A DNA stretch of 64,000 bases from Leptolinea sp964446955. Lineage in GTDB: Bacteria > Chloroflexota > Anaerolineae > Anaerolineales > Anaerolineaceae. Shown one piece after another: positions 26,360 to 36,546 of this stretch (the stretch's first letter is position 1; each line of letters starts with the position of its first letter). The notes under the pieces were generated by a model. The model was not told the origin of the DNA. It saw nothing but the letters and a program-made list of their open reading frames with translations, and did no database searches. The DNA is taken from positions 186,001 to 250,000 of the forward strand of contig CAYUQJ010000002.1 of assembly GCA_964446955.1 (NCBI GenBank). The letters run 5' to 3'. Made by a program: the position numbers and the translations under genes.

Positions 26360-28087
26360 ATGCTCCAGGAAATCCGCATCGAAAACTTCGCCATCATCCA
26401 GAACCTAGAATTGAGGTTTGATCAAGGTCTGGTTATCTTTACAGGTGAAACCGGAGCCGGAAAATCAATCATCCTCGATGCGATAGAAGCCCTTGTCGGG
26501 GGTAAAGCCGATGCCGGTATGGTGCGCAGCGGCGAAGAAAAAGCCCTTCTTGAGGCTGTCTTTTCGACCGTTCCCCAGGTCGAAGCCATATTGACTCGCG
26601 AAGACCTTCAGGATGAACCCGGATGGATCACCCTCTCTCGCGAAATCCGAAAGGAAGGCCGTACAACCAGCCGTGTCAATGGACGAGCGGTAAACCAGGC
26701 TTTGCTCAAAGAGATTGGATCGCTGCTGGTGGATATCCACGGACAGTCTGAGCACTTATCCCTGCTTAACACCCGTCAACACATCACCCTTCTGGACCGT
26801 TTCGCGGGCACAGGGGACCTTTTGACAGAATACCGCGCGGGATACCAGCAGCTTACCAGCGTCCAACGTGAACTGGGAGCGCTTCACGAACATGAAAAAG
26901 ACGCGCTCCGGATGACGGATCTTCTACGGTATCAGGTAAACGAGATCGATTCCGCGCACTTGAAACCGGGCGAAGCGGAAGAACTGGCTATTGAACGGGA
27001 TAGATTGGCAAACGCGGAGAATCTTGCCTCGCTGGGGCAGGAGACCCTTCGCCTGTTGGACATGGGTGAACCAGACGCCCCATCTGTGGGCGACTTGTTA
27101 GGTAATGCCGTCCGGTCTCTGACCGCTCTCGTCCGGGTTGATAGTTCCATGACACCACTTTTGGATAAAGCCATGTCAACTGTAGATGACATCGCCGAGA
27201 TCAATCGTAGTCTTACAGATTACCTCGATCAGATCGAGATCAATCCACGCCGTCTTGAGCAAATGGAAGAGCGGCTTGAATTGATAAAAAATCTCAGCCG
27301 TAAATACGGTGGAGATGAACAGGCCGCGCTCAAGTTCGCGGAAAATGCCAGAAAGCAACTTGAATCCATTGAACATGCCGGCGAACATATTGAACGTTTG
27401 GAAGCTGAAGTTGAGCGTATTAAGACATCACTATCAAAGCAGGCAATCGAACTCAGTCGATTGAGAAAACAGGCTGCTGAAACACTTGCGGCGGATGTTG
27501 AACAACAACTTCAGGACTTGCATATGCCCGGAGCGCGATTCGCCGTGGATTTCAAAACCGAGAACGATCCATATGGACTGCCTGACAGCGCCGGATCCAT
27601 GCTGCGGTTTGATATAACCGGTTTTGACCGGGTGGAATATCTGATCGCGCCCAATCCGGGTGAAGGATTGAAGCCCATGGTCAGCATTGCCTCGGGGGGT
27701 GAGACATCCCGGTTGATGCTGGCTTTGAAAAATGTACTTGCGCGGGCGGATGATATTCCAACACTGATCTTTGACGAGATCGACCAGGGAATTGGCGGGC
27801 GAATCGGTACAACCGTGGGCGAAAAACTCTGGCAGGTTGGACGGGCACATCAGGTCTTTTGTGTGACCCACCTACCGCAACTGGCAGCTTTCGGCGACCA
27901 GCATTTCACGGTACGCAAACGCGTTAGCGGGGAACGGACCATCACAGAAACCCAGACCCTGACGGGGACTGAACGGGTGGAAGAGTTGGCAGCCATGCTG
28001 GGCAGCCCGGGTGAGGCCGGTATCGTATCCGCAAAAAACCTTCTCTCGGAAGCCGCTCAATTTGTCAGGCAGTTAACAACCGGATAA
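26360..28087 (+). CDS. recN: DNA repair ATPase RecN
   Basis: The 575-residue SMC-like ATPase has Walker A GETGAGKS near residue 32, a long coiled coil in the middle (about 150-380), the ABC signature ASGGETSRLMLAL and Walker B TLIFDEIDQGIGG near 470. RecN acts in double-strand break repair, bringing DNA ends together with RecA. Length is normal (553 in E. coli). No clear Shine-Dalgarno is seen, so it may depend on upstream translation. Confidence 0.95.
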   Translation: MLQEIRIENFAIIQNLELRFDQGLVIFTGETGAGKSIILDAIEALVGGKADAGMVRSGEEKALLEAVFSTVPQVEAILTREDLQDEPGWITLSREIRKEGRTTSRVNGRAVNQALLKEIGSLLVDIHGQSEHLSLLNTRQHITLLDRFAGTGDLLTEYRAGYQQLTSVQRELGALHEHEKDALRMTDLLRYQVNEIDSAHLKPGEAEELAIERDRLANAENLASLGQETLRLLDMGEPDAPSVGDLLGNAVRSLTALVRVDSSMTPLLDKAMSTVDDIAEINRSLTDYLDQIEINPRRLEQMEERLELIKNLSRKYGGDEQAALKFAENARKQLESIEHAGEHIERLEAEVERIKTSLSKQAIELSRLRKQAAETLAADVEQQLQDLHMPGARFAVDFKTENDPYGLPDSAGSMLRFDITGFDRVEYLIAPNPGEGLKPMVSIASGGETSRLMLALKNVLARADDIPTLIFDEIDQGIGGRIGTTVGEKLWQVGRAHQVFCVTHLPQLAAFGDQHFTVRKRVSGERTITETQTLTGTERVEELAAMLGSPGEAGIVSAKNLLSEAAQFVRQLTTG

Positions 28088-28092
28088 CCGGT

Positions 28093-31000
28093 ATGCTGAA
28101 GATACTTGTCCTTGGTCCTCCAGCCATTCTTCTCAATGACAAACCGTTAACCATCCAACGCCGTCAGATACGAACATTACTGTACTTTCTTGCATGCCAT
28201 GCGGATGGTATGGATAGGGGAACCCTTCTCACTCATTTTTGGCCGCAGGCAACCGAGAGTGACGGACGTCGTCAATTGCGTGAACTTATCAGCAAATTAC
28301 GCGCTCAAATACCGGACCGGGAAGTCCTTGAAAAAAGAGTGGATCGCATCTGGCTTAATAAAGATTTTGTTTATTCCGACGCGTTGCATTTTCAGTCGCT
28401 TGTCCAACCGGCGATGGATTTTTATGTGACCAACCGCGCGAAAAGCACGCTTCCAACCGAACTGATCGAAATGATGGAGCGGGCAGTGGCACTATGGCGT
28501 GCGCCAACTTTTCTGGCGGGCGCGCGGATCAGCAACACCCCCGAATTTGAGAGCTGGCAGCGCGGAACAGCATCAAAGATGGAACTCTTGAGGCTGCAGT
28601 GCCTGGAACGTCTGGGGGACCATTACGCTAATACAGGTGACCTCGACAGAGCCGTGCAATATCTACAGAAAGCGTTGGAAGCGGATACCCTCAATGATGT
28701 GTTGCAGGCGCAACTGCTCTCGCTTCTATACAGCGCGGGCCGCGTTTCTGAAGCCCAGACATATTACTCGTATCTAATGGATCTTTACCAGCGGGAATAC
28801 GATGATGTTCCACCACCAAATATCCAATTTGCCTTTGATAAAGTCTCATTTGAAACCCCGGGAAAGCGGAATACCCCCCTTCAAGCGGAACCTGGTAAAC
28901 GGTCAGGAAACCACGGCTTCATTGGTAGAACCAAAGAACTTGAGGCGGTTACGAATAAATATGAAACCGGTGGGTGTGTTTTTGTGACAGGTGAGCTCGG
29001 AGTGGGAAAAACCCGGTTTGTTCAACATTTCTGTAACACGCTCGATCACTTTCCGCGCGTCATGCAGATTCACTGCCGGGCGCAGGATGAAAATGCCCCC
29101 CTCCAGCCGTTGATCAACATGATCAGGCATTATGTAAAGCGGGAAGATTGGGCACGTCTCGATAAACGCTGGTTGCGGTCACTTTCATACATAATTCCAG
29201 ATGTTTTCCCGCAAACAGAATCCACCCATCCGATCAGCGAGTGGTCTTCGGATGAAGCCCGCGAAGAATTGTTTGAATCTCTTTTCCATCTGTTTGATGC
29301 CTGCAAAAAAGCATCCCCATTAATTCTGGTTTTTGATGATATTCAATGGTGTGATATTGACACGCTGCATGCATTGATGTTCCTTTCCACGCGGAATCTA
29401 TTTGCCAATCCGGGACTTCTAATTCTTTTATCCCGGGGAGAATTTCGCAATCTAAAATCAAGGAATAGCTTTTTCAATGATACGCACCATCATTTTGTCA
29501 CGCGTATCAATTTAAAACCTTTCCCCCTTTTTGAAACAACACTGCTGTTGAATCAGCTCTTACCTCACGAAGCGACACAGGATTTTTGCCGCAATATCCA
29601 AAAATCAACGGGAGGTAACCCGCTTTTCATAATCGAAACATTACAGTTTCTGACAAACCGGTATGGTCCTGATCTGACCGGTTTTTATGGTGAGATTCCG
29701 CTGGTGGACAACCTGTCTGAGATCATCCAGGGAAAAATAGACAGCCTGAGCCACGGTACAAGGGAAGTCTTGTCAGCATGTGCCGTGTGCGGCATGGAGT
29801 TTCAATACGACCTTCTCGCGTATCTTCAAATCCGCAAACAGGAGGAGTTGGTCAATGACCTGGAGGAATTGGAAATCCGGGAATTTATCCATCCCATAAA
29901 ATCATCGGGATACTCCGGCAAGTATGCCTTTAATCACAACCTGATACGTGACTCGGTCTTAAATAGTATTTCGCCAGCCCGTGAATGCCTTTTGCATGAG
30001 AAATTAGCGGGGGCATTGATCGCATTGCGCGGTCCACAAATCAACCGGCTATCAGGTAGCGTGGCCCGTCATTTCGAACTGGCCGGCAAACCGGTTCTCG
30101 CCTTTCCATATTGGATAAAAGCCGGCCTGTACGCGCGTGGCCTTTTCTCACGCGATGAGGCTTTGATCGCTTTTGCAAAAGCCAACGCGATCCGTATGAG
30201 TCAACTTCATCAGATATCAGAATCTGATCTGTACTCTTTGTATAACGAATGGGGAAACTTCGCCTTCAGCCTGACAGACATCCCGGAAATGGAAAAATGT
30301 TATACCGCCATGTATGAAACCGGAGAGGAGATCGACAGTCCGCTTCTAAAAGGGGGCGGGATGAGCGGCCTTGGATTACTGGCATTTTATAGATTTGATA
30401 TCGAAAAATCCCTTACATTACTGAATCAAAGCCGCGCAATCATTGAAAAAACGGATAATCTTTTTGAAAAAATCCAGGTTCTTTCCCACCAGGGAATAAT
30501 CTTAATGACCCTGGGACAAAACAATAAGGCCGTTGAAACATTTCTGGATGCCATTCTTCTGGGTGAGGGAAACCCCAATCACAAAGTCCGTAAAGCGGTT
30601 GCCCACGCGCAATGTCAGCTATCTCTGATCCAGAGTCTTATGGGAAGACCCAGAGACGCGCTTCAAACCGCAAAAGCCGCCCAGAGGAACGCTTACCTTT
30701 TGGTAACCAAGCCGGCATCCCTATCCTACGCCCATATTATGCTGGCACTGACTGAATTTACCGCAGGCAACTTCACCAACGCCATAAAATGCATCCGTAA
30801 TTCCAGCCGTCTGGTGGAAAATATCCAGAACAAACGGGCCTTGTCATTGGCTAACATCGTCGAAGCCCGAATAAATTGTATCAATGGGCGTCTGGACACA
30901 GCCTGGGAAATGGCCAGGAAAACCCTTGAAACTGCAAGCAAGACTAGCCTGTTCGAATACGTCTCTGAATCGCATTGTGTCATGGGTGATGTTTACCTCA

Positions 31001-31551
31001 TCCTGTGTATGTATGAAGACGCGATTCGAGAATACAATCTGGCTCAGGAAAACCTGGAGGGAACCCACCCGGGTATCAATGCCCAATACCGGATGGGCTA
31101 CGCGCTGGCCCAATCCGGTGATGTAAAAAAGGGATTGGGAGTCCTTGATAAAGCCATTGAGAGTTCCCTGGCGTGCGGCTATGACATTATCCGACTCGCC
31201 GCCTGTTATATGAAAGGAATGATCCTGGATGATACCGGCAAGAAGGAAGAGGCCAAGAAGATATTTGATACCGTGATCAGGGAAACAGATGACCGCGGAA
31301 TATCAATCCTTACCTTCATTGGCAGCCGTCCTCAAATGCAGAACATCGGTAATTACACAGAAAACGCGCTGGCGGAAGAAGTCATGACGAACCTGCAAAA
31401 AGCGGGAGTCCTGCACCCAGGTGAGTGGATCAATAGATTGATTGGGAAAATCTATGCTTTTGAGAGCTTCTCAGATAAAATGGATCTTGAGAGAATTGTT
31501 ACGTTTTTGCAATCACTTAATAATAGTCCCCAAAAAGTCACTCGACCGTGA
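28093..31551 (+). CDS. SARP/BTAD transcription regulator with AAA ATPase and TPR
   Basis: The 1152-residue regulator has four parts. Residues 1-100 are an OmpR-type winged helix, starting LKILVLGPPAILLNDKP and with RRQIRTLLYFLACH. Residues about 105-255 are a helical BTAD domain. An AAA/STAND ATPase follows (about 275-560) with Walker A GELGVGKT near 300 and Walker B LILVFDDIQW near 412. The rest (about 690-1120) is made of TPR-like helical repeats. SARP proteins bind direct repeats with an 11-bp period over the -35 region. Such repeats occur just downstream at 31573-31594. The start is 5 bases after recN. Signal and target genes are unknown. Confidence 0.88.
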   Translation: MLKILVLGPPAILLNDKPLTIQRRQIRTLLYFLACHADGMDRGTLLTHFWPQATESDGRRQLRELISKLRAQIPDREVLEKRVDRIWLNKDFVYSDALHFQSLVQPAMDFYVTNRAKSTLPTELIEMMERAVALWRAPTFLAGARISNTPEFESWQRGTASKMELLRLQCLERLGDHYANTGDLDRAVQYLQKALEADTLNDVLQAQLLSLLYSAGRVSEAQTYYSYLMDLYQREYDDVPPPNIQFAFDKVSFETPGKRNTPLQAEPGKRSGNHGFIGRTKELEAVTNKYETGGCVFVTGELGVGKTRFVQHFCNTLDHFPRVMQIHCRAQDENAPLQPLINMIRHYVKREDWARLDKRWLRSLSYIIPDVFPQTESTHPISEWSSDEAREELFESLFHLFDACKKASPLILVFDDIQWCDIDTLHALMFLSTRNLFANPGLLILLSRGEFRNLKSRNSFFNDTHHHFVTRINLKPFPLFETTLLLNQLLPHEATQDFCRNIQKSTGGNPLFIIETLQFLTNRYGPDLTGFYGEIPLVDNLSEIIQGKIDSLSHGTREVLSACAVCGMEFQYDLLAYLQIRKQEELVNDLEELEIREFIHPIKSSGYSGKYAFNHNLIRDSVLNSISPARECLLHEKLAGALIALRGPQINRLSGSVARHFELAGKPVLAFPYWIKAGLYARGLFSRDEALIAFAKANAIRMSQLHQISESDLYSLYNEWGNFAFSLTDIPEMEKCYTAMYETGEEIDSPLLKGGGMSGLGLLAFYRFDIEKSLTLLNQSRAIIEKTDNLFEKIQVLSHQGIILMTLGQNNKAVETFLDAILLGEGNPNHKVRKAVAHAQCQLSLIQSLMGRPRDALQTAKAAQRNAYLLVTKPASLSYAHIMLALTEFTAGNFTNAIKCIRNSSRLVENIQNKRALSLANIVEARINCINGRLDTAWEMARKTLETASKTSLFEYVSESHCVMGDVYLILCMYEDAIREYNLAQENLEGTHPGINAQYRMGYALAQSGDVKKGLGVLDKAIESSLACGYDIIRLAACYMKGMILDDTGKKEEAKKIFDTVIRETDDRGISILTFIGSRPQMQNIGNYTENALAEEVMTNLQKAGVLHPGEWINRLIGKIYAFESFSDKMDLERIVTFLQSLNNSPQKVTRP

Positions 31552-31572
31552 CAACCAAATATTCGTTGATAA

Positions 31573-31609
31573 TTTTGTCCACGTTTTGTCTACGTGTAAG
31601 ATGTATACT
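31573..31609 (+). promoter_or_regulatory. SARP-like direct repeats over a promoter
   Basis: TTTTGTCCACG (31573-31583) and TTTTGTCTACG (31584-31594) are adjacent 11-bp repeats with one mismatch. A -10-like TATACT lies at 31604-31609, which puts the repeats over the -35 region, the position and period used by SARP activators. The BTAD regulator ends 21 bases upstream. Confidence 0.55.
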
Positions 31610-31615
31610 CATAAC

Positions 31616-31704
31616 GGTAAACATCGAAAACATCTGCGCAGGTAGAGGGAACCAGCGCGAAAAGGTCGCTAGTGAACAGGGGGAAAACACTATCGACCTT
31701 TTTT
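31616..31704 (+). ncRNA. Possible small RNA downstream of the BTAD gene
   Basis: A transcript from the TATACT box would start near 31616 and end at the terminator 31661-31704, giving about 90 bases. It holds no good open frame with a ribosome site. No known RNA family is recognised. It could instead be only the BTAD 3' region with a chance -10 box. Confidence 0.3.
31661..31704. terminator. Intrinsic terminator between BTAD gene and mutS2
   Basis: A 14-bp stem with one mismatch (31661-31674 with 31688-31702) is followed by TTTT on the plus strand and by A-rich bases on the other side. It lies between convergent genes and can serve both. Confidence 0.8.
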
Positions 31705-31711
31705 ATTTTCC

Positions 31712-34105
31712 TCAATCCACTTCAAGGTGGGCAACGGTTACACCATCACCACCCTCATTACGCAACCCGTCTTCCCAACGGATGACATGCGGCGATTCCC
31801 TTAAAGCATCCCGCAGAACCTGACGCAGACGACCGGTTCCCTTTCCATGGATGATCCGGACAAATGGCATACCAGCCAGATAAGCTGACTCAAGATAACG
31901 GTCAAGGGCGAGCAACGCATCTTCGGCACGCTGCCCGCGCAGGTCGATCTCCATGCCGGGTGAAGGTGCCATGGATGTGCCGGCTCCGGAGAATGTCCGC
32001 GAGGGTGTTTTAGTTATTTCTGTAGAATTATCCGGTGACTTTTCTACTCGCCGTTCAATATCAATCCGTTTGGCACGGATGCGCATGGTTCCAGCCTGAA
32101 CCTCCACATCGTCCGTGCCGATTCCACATACCAGGCCTTCCATTCCAATCGAACGAACCTTCACTTTTTCGCCCAGCTTCAAATCACCTGCCAACGTTTG
32201 GTGCTCAGATTTTTTGGCTACCGGTTTCTGGACGGCATTCTGAATGGTTTCAACTTGTTCCCGGGTCTTTTTGAGAGCGTCAAGCGGCTGCCGGGCTCGT
32301 TGAAGTTCACGGCGTAAATCGCTCAGCTCCTCTTCCAGTTTGGATAACCGTTCTTCCGCCTCCAAACGCGCTGTTTCCAGAACGCTGCGGCGTTCATCTT
32401 CGATCTCGGATAACCGCCGGTTTAGCTCTCTCTCCAGAATTTCGGCCTGTTCGCGGATGGATTCAGCCTGTAACCGGTCTTTTCGCGCCAGATCGCGTTG
32501 ATTATGGATTTCATCCAGCAGATCTTCCGCTCGGACATCATCCGCGCTGGCGGAAGACCGCGCTTCCGCAATAATCTCAAGCGGAAGACCGATCTTTTCC
32601 GCGATCAGCAGCGCGTTCGAACGTCCGGGTAGTCCAATGTTTAATCGATACGTTGGCCGTAAGGATTGAAGGTCAAATTCCATGCTCGCATTGAGAGCTC
32701 CGGGTGTCGCGTGGGCGTAGGTTTTTAATTCGGGATAGTGTGTGGCTACCAGACAGGTGATCCCGCGGTTGATCAAATTGGACAGGATCGCGCGCGCCAG
32801 TGCCGCGCCCTCCTGCGGGTCCGTTCCAGCACCCAACTCATCGAACAACACCAGAGACGCCCGGTCTGCCCGTTTAAGGATATGAACAATATTCCGAATA
32901 TGCCCCGAGAACGTTGAAAGGGATTGCTCAATGGATTGTTCATCACCTATATCGGCGAATATCTTCGGGAATACGGTTATCGTTGAACCGGATTGCACCG
33001 GCAAGTGCAGTCCGCTCTGGGCCATCAGAACGAGCAATCCAAGTGTCTTGAGGGTCACGGTTTTTCCGCCCGTATTCGGACCGGTGATGACCAGGGCGTA
33101 AGTCTTTTCATCCAGCACCAGATCGATCGGCACGGCGGATACCTGGTCCAACAACGGATGGCGGGCTCGATACAACCGGATCGTACTACCCGGATGGTTA
33201 TCCGTCCTCATCTGGTGAAAGGGAACCAGTTCCGGTTCAACTGCATGCATATCGCGAGCGAATTTCGCCCGCATAAAAGCAAAATCAATTTCAGCCAGGC
33301 TCTCGACTATATAGCGCAATGTGTCCGAATTCAAACCCACCTGGATGGATAGGTCAACCAGTATCCGGCGTTCCTCTTCCTGTTCCTGCAGTATCTGTTC
33401 CTGCCAGTGGTTATTCAATTCGACAGTCGCCAGCGGTTCAACAAACAATGTCGCCCCGGATGAAGATTGATCGTGTACTATGGCTTTGATCCGGCCTTTA
33501 TAATCCGCCCTCAGCGGGATGACATAACGACCATTACGCTGTGTAACGATCCCTTCCTGCAACATGGGAGCTGTATGACTGTCGTTCAGGATCTTTTCAA
33601 GCTTGGACAATAAGCGGTCATGCGCGACTTTGACCTCTTTCCGAACTGCCGCCAGCTTATCCGAGGCAGAGTCTAGAACTTCGCCTCTATCGGAGATGCA
33701 ACGTGAGATCGCATCCACCAGCCCGAGAGATGGATTCAATGGTTCTGCGATCTTTTCCAACAATGGATAGTCGCTGCCGGTATGTCCAAACACTCTCGAA
33801 AGTTCCCGGGCAGCGATCAGTGTGTTTTTTACGCTTAATAATTCAACCGGTGTCAGCACGCCGCCGCGGGAAGCGAGATCGGCGAGAGGACGGATATCTG
33901 TTGCCCCGCCAATGCCTGCTGTGTCGTTCACGCTTAACAGATGAGCCGCCTCACTGGTAACAGCCTGTCTCCGGCGGGCTTCTTCGAGGCTTCGTGTTGG
34001 TTTCAGGGCCTGAGCCAGTTCCTGTGACGCGCTGAACGCCGCGTAGCCAGACAGCTTGTCCAGTATTTTGGGGAATTCAAGGATTCTGAGGGTTTTTTCA
34101 TCCAT
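31712..34105 (-). CDS. mutS2: Endonuclease MutS2
   Basis: The 797-residue protein has a MutS-type core, Walker A TGPNTGGKT near residue 340, Walker B LVLFDELGAGTDP near 415, a coiled coil (about 515-630) and a C-terminal Smr domain (about 715-797) with EIDLRGQRAEDAL and the HGKGTGRLR motif. It lacks the mismatch-recognition domain of MutS. MutS2 limits recombination and in some bacteria rescues collided ribosomes. TATGAT lies 14 bases before the ATG. Confidence 0.95.
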   Translation of the reverse strand: MDEKTLRILEFPKILDKLSGYAAFSASQELAQALKPTRSLEEARRRQAVTSEAAHLLSVNDTAGIGGATDIRPLADLASRGGVLTPVELLSVKNTLIAARELSRVFGHTGSDYPLLEKIAEPLNPSLGLVDAISRCISDRGEVLDSASDKLAAVRKEVKVAHDRLLSKLEKILNDSHTAPMLQEGIVTQRNGRYVIPLRADYKGRIKAIVHDQSSSGATLFVEPLATVELNNHWQEQILQEQEEERRILVDLSIQVGLNSDTLRYIVESLAEIDFAFMRAKFARDMHAVEPELVPFHQMRTDNHPGSTIRLYRARHPLLDQVSAVPIDLVLDEKTYALVITGPNTGGKTVTLKTLGLLVLMAQSGLHLPVQSGSTITVFPKIFADIGDEQSIEQSLSTFSGHIRNIVHILKRADRASLVLFDELGAGTDPQEGAALARAILSNLINRGITCLVATHYPELKTYAHATPGALNASMEFDLQSLRPTYRLNIGLPGRSNALLIAEKIGLPLEIIAEARSSASADDVRAEDLLDEIHNQRDLARKDRLQAESIREQAEILERELNRRLSEIEDERRSVLETARLEAEERLSKLEEELSDLRRELQRARQPLDALKKTREQVETIQNAVQKPVAKKSEHQTLAGDLKLGEKVKVRSIGMEGLVCGIGTDDVEVQAGTMRIRAKRIDIERRVEKSPDNSTEITKTPSRTFSGAGTSMAPSPGMEIDLRGQRAEDALLALDRYLESAYLAGMPFVRIIHGKGTGRLRQVLRDALRESPHVIRWEDGLRNEGGDGVTVAHLEVD

Positions 34106-34187
34106 AGCCCTGTGAGTTTATCATATGTGCTATCATCAGGAACCGGGTTAAAACCGGTTTGTCTACTACATTTTTTGTTTTTTTATC

Positions 34188-34778
34188 ATGAATTGGAACG
34201 ATTCAAACTCAATCTATCGCCTGGTTTGCGGCCTGTTGTTGATCGTTCAGACCATACTGCGGTTATGGATGACCCATAATTCAACATTCCCGGAAAGAAG
34301 CCGTCAATTCCATAAAGAACGCGAGAGTTTCCTGGTCAGGCTCGCCGGTGGTGCCGTACTTCTCGGGTATCTCTATGTTTTCCTTCCGGATACCCGATAT
34401 TTCGATTTTCCACTGCCTTCACCCGTCCGATGGACAGGAGCCGTGTTAATGCTGGCCGGCAACCTGATTTTCATCGCGGCGTACGCTGAACTGGGTAGAC
34501 AGTGGTCGGCTGAACTGGTGATCAAAGATGGCCATCGTCTGGTTGTTACGGGGATATATCACTGGATCCGGCATCCTATGTACACCGGGTTTCTTCTGTT
34601 TGGAATTGGGATAGGACTTCTCTCAGCCAACCTGTACGGCTGTGCCTACCTTTTTGTGATGTTGGTTTTGATCACTATCCGGCTAAAAACCGAAGAGGAC
34701 ATGATGGTCGAGGTTTTTGGCGATTCATACAAGGAATACAAGTCCAGAACTTCCGCGCTTATCCCCGGGATCTTTTAG
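34188..34778 (+). CDS. ICMT-like (isoprenylcysteine/phospholipid) methyltransferase
   Basis: The 196-residue membrane protein has four or five hydrophobic segments. The C-terminal signature GIYHWIRHPMYTGFLL (about 122-137) with a later EEDMMVEVFGDSYKEY (about 165-180) is the SAM-binding pattern of the ICMT/PEMT family. In bacteria the substrate is usually unknown and may be a lipid or small molecule. Only a T-rich leader (T-run at about 34168-34184) precedes the ATG, with no Shine-Dalgarno. Confidence 0.85.
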   Translation: MNWNDSNSIYRLVCGLLLIVQTILRLWMTHNSTFPERSRQFHKERESFLVRLAGGAVLLGYLYVFLPDTRYFDFPLPSPVRWTGAVLMLAGNLIFIAAYAELGRQWSAELVIKDGHRLVVTGIYHWIRHPMYTGFLLFGIGIGLLSANLYGCAYLFVMLVLITIRLKTEEDMMVEVFGDSYKEYKSRTSALIPGIF

Positions 34779-34829
34779 CCGTACGGGGTCATCTTTCGGT
34801 TTTTCAGTAACCGGCGTAGAATCGATAGA

Positions 34830-36080
34830 ATGAGTTCATTATCCGTTTTTCAAACCAAACTACGATCCAACCTGGTTATGACCTTTGCCGCGTTGCAACA
34901 CCCCAATTATCGGCTCTGGTTCCGCGGCATGCTGGTATCTCTTGTGGGTACCTGGATGCAGAATACAGCCCAGGGCTTTCTTGTTTTTGAACTAACCAAT
35001 TCGCCCGCGTACCTGGGTTATGTGGCATTCGCCTCAGGACTTCCTTCCTGGTTCTTCACATTATATGGCGGTGTGATCGCTGACCGTATATCCCGCAGGC
35101 GAATGATCATCATCACCCAGTCATCCATGATGGTGCTGGCATTCATTCAGGCCATCCTGGTCTTTACAGGGATAGTTGAAGCCTGGCACATCCTCATACT
35201 GGCTTTCTTTCTCGGTATAGCGAACGCATTTGACGCCCCGGCACGCCAATCTTTTGTGGTGGAGATGGTCAATCGCGACGACCTGACCAATGCCATTGCC
35301 CTGAATTCCACCATGTTCAATCTCGCAACCGTTATCGGTCCGGCTGTAGCCGGTCTGATGTACGCGTGGCTTGGCCCGGCCTGGTGTTTTACCCTTAACG
35401 GCATTTCTTTCATAGCCGTAATCGTTTCACTGGTCATGATGAAATTACCACCGAGAGAGAGCACGCCCCTGGAAGGGCAGGCATACGCCCTGCTTCAAGA
35501 GGGATTTCAATATACAAAAAGCAATGTAAATATCCTTGGCATCCTATTCCTGGTAGGAACGGTCAGCATTTTTGCCAGCGGCATGTTAACCCTCATTCCT
35601 GCCTGGTCTGTGAATATACTGCAGGGTGATGCGACGACCAATGGACTGCTGCTATCCGCTCGTGGTTTCGGATCAATGCTTGGGGGCCTATTCATTGCCT
35701 GGTTAAGTCAGTACCAGGTCAAAGGCAGAGCTCTGTCCGCCGGCAGTTTGATCCTTCCGGTCGTCATGATCCTGTTTTCCCTCACCAAAGACACCTTTCT
35801 CTCACTGGCCTTCCTGGTCGGTATCGGCTTTGGTTTCATGCTGGTGGTTAACAACGCCAATGCTGTTCTTCAGTCATCGCTCCCGGACAATCTTCGAGGC
35901 CGCGTAATGAGCATTTATGTTATGGTGTTTTTTGGCGCGCAGCCGATCGGCTCCCTTCTGGCCGGTGAATTGGCGGAAAGGGCCGGCGAGCAACTGTCCG
36001 TACTGGTGTCCTCCGCTCTACTGCTGGCCTGTTCCCTGTTCATACGGTTCCGTCTTCCACATCTGTCGTCTGTCCGCTGA
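34830..36080 (+). CDS. MFS transporter, EntS-like
   Basis: The 416-residue protein has 12 hydrophobic segments. It begins with a cytoplasmic ALQHPNYRLWFRGMLVSLVGTWMQ stretch (17 residues seen in many EntS/MFS_3 members) and has IADRISRRRMII as motif A in loop 2-3. The group includes the enterobactin exporter and other small-molecule effluxers; this substrate is not known. TAGAAT at 34817-34822 sits 7 bases before the ATG and suggests a leaderless mRNA. Confidence 0.87.
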   Translation: MSSLSVFQTKLRSNLVMTFAALQHPNYRLWFRGMLVSLVGTWMQNTAQGFLVFELTNSPAYLGYVAFASGLPSWFFTLYGGVIADRISRRRMIIITQSSMMVLAFIQAILVFTGIVEAWHILILAFFLGIANAFDAPARQSFVVEMVNRDDLTNAIALNSTMFNLATVIGPAVAGLMYAWLGPAWCFTLNGISFIAVIVSLVMMKLPPRESTPLEGQAYALLQEGFQYTKSNVNILGILFLVGTVSIFASGMLTLIPAWSVNILQGDATTNGLLLSARGFGSMLGGLFIAWLSQYQVKGRALSAGSLILPVVMILFSLTKDTFLSLAFLVGIGFGFMLVVNNANAVLQSSLPDNLRGRVMSIYVMVFFGAQPIGSLLAGELAERAGEQLSVLVSSALLLACSLFIRFRLPHLSSVR

Positions 36081-36097
36081 CAATTTTGATAATTCCA

Positions 36098-36126
36098 TTG
36101 AAATCTTCGACTGGATTCGGTACTAT
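36098..36126 (+). promoter_or_regulatory. Promoter of the ABM-like gene
   Basis: TTGAAA (36098-36103) and TACTAT (36121-36126) are separated by exactly 17 bases. The predicted leader is about 37 bases and carries AAGGAGG before the ATG at 36170. Confidence 0.6.
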
Positions 36127-36169
36127 GTTTGTACCCTGTTCGTAAGATCGCATATCCAAGGAGGCAGAA

Positions 36170-36529
36170 ATGGTTATGTCAGTCCTCGAAGCCAATGTCC
36201 CTCAAAATAAATGGGAAGCACTAAAAGCTTCATTCCGACATTCAACCCAGATCGTGCCGCCGCAGATACGTGAAACCCTGCTACTACAATCCCCCGACAA
36301 CCCGGAGCGTTGGAAGATCGTAACTGTCTGGCATATCAAGCGACATGTCAAACTCATCCAGGATGCCATGCGCAAATGTGGTGCCGCGGAGATTTTCAGG
36401 TCCATCGGAGTGGAGCCGGCGCAGGGAATCTTCAACGTGATGATGTCCGCCCGCGAGCCCGATCTGGGATCTGATCAGACCGAATCGCCGATCACCGACC
36501 TGCTCGTCATAATGGAAGAGTTGGATTAA
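36170..36529 (+). CDS. Small ABM-like (dimeric alpha/beta barrel) protein
   Basis: The 119-residue soluble protein begins MSVLEANVPQNKWEALKASF and has a strand pattern ending RWKIVTVWHIK at about 48-58. Such a layout resembles antibiotic-biosynthesis-monooxygenase-type ferredoxin-like barrels. The match is by pattern and could be wrong. No catalytic residues stand out. A strong AAGGAGG lies upstream. The yjjX gene starts 17 bases later from its own predicted promoter. Confidence 0.6.
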   Translation: MVMSVLEANVPQNKWEALKASFRHSTQIVPPQIRETLLLQSPDNPERWKIVTVWHIKRHVKLIQDAMRKCGAAEIFRSIGVEPAQGIFNVMMSAREPDLGSDQTESPITDLLVIMEELD

Positions 36530-36546
36530 CCGGATATAATTCCGGC

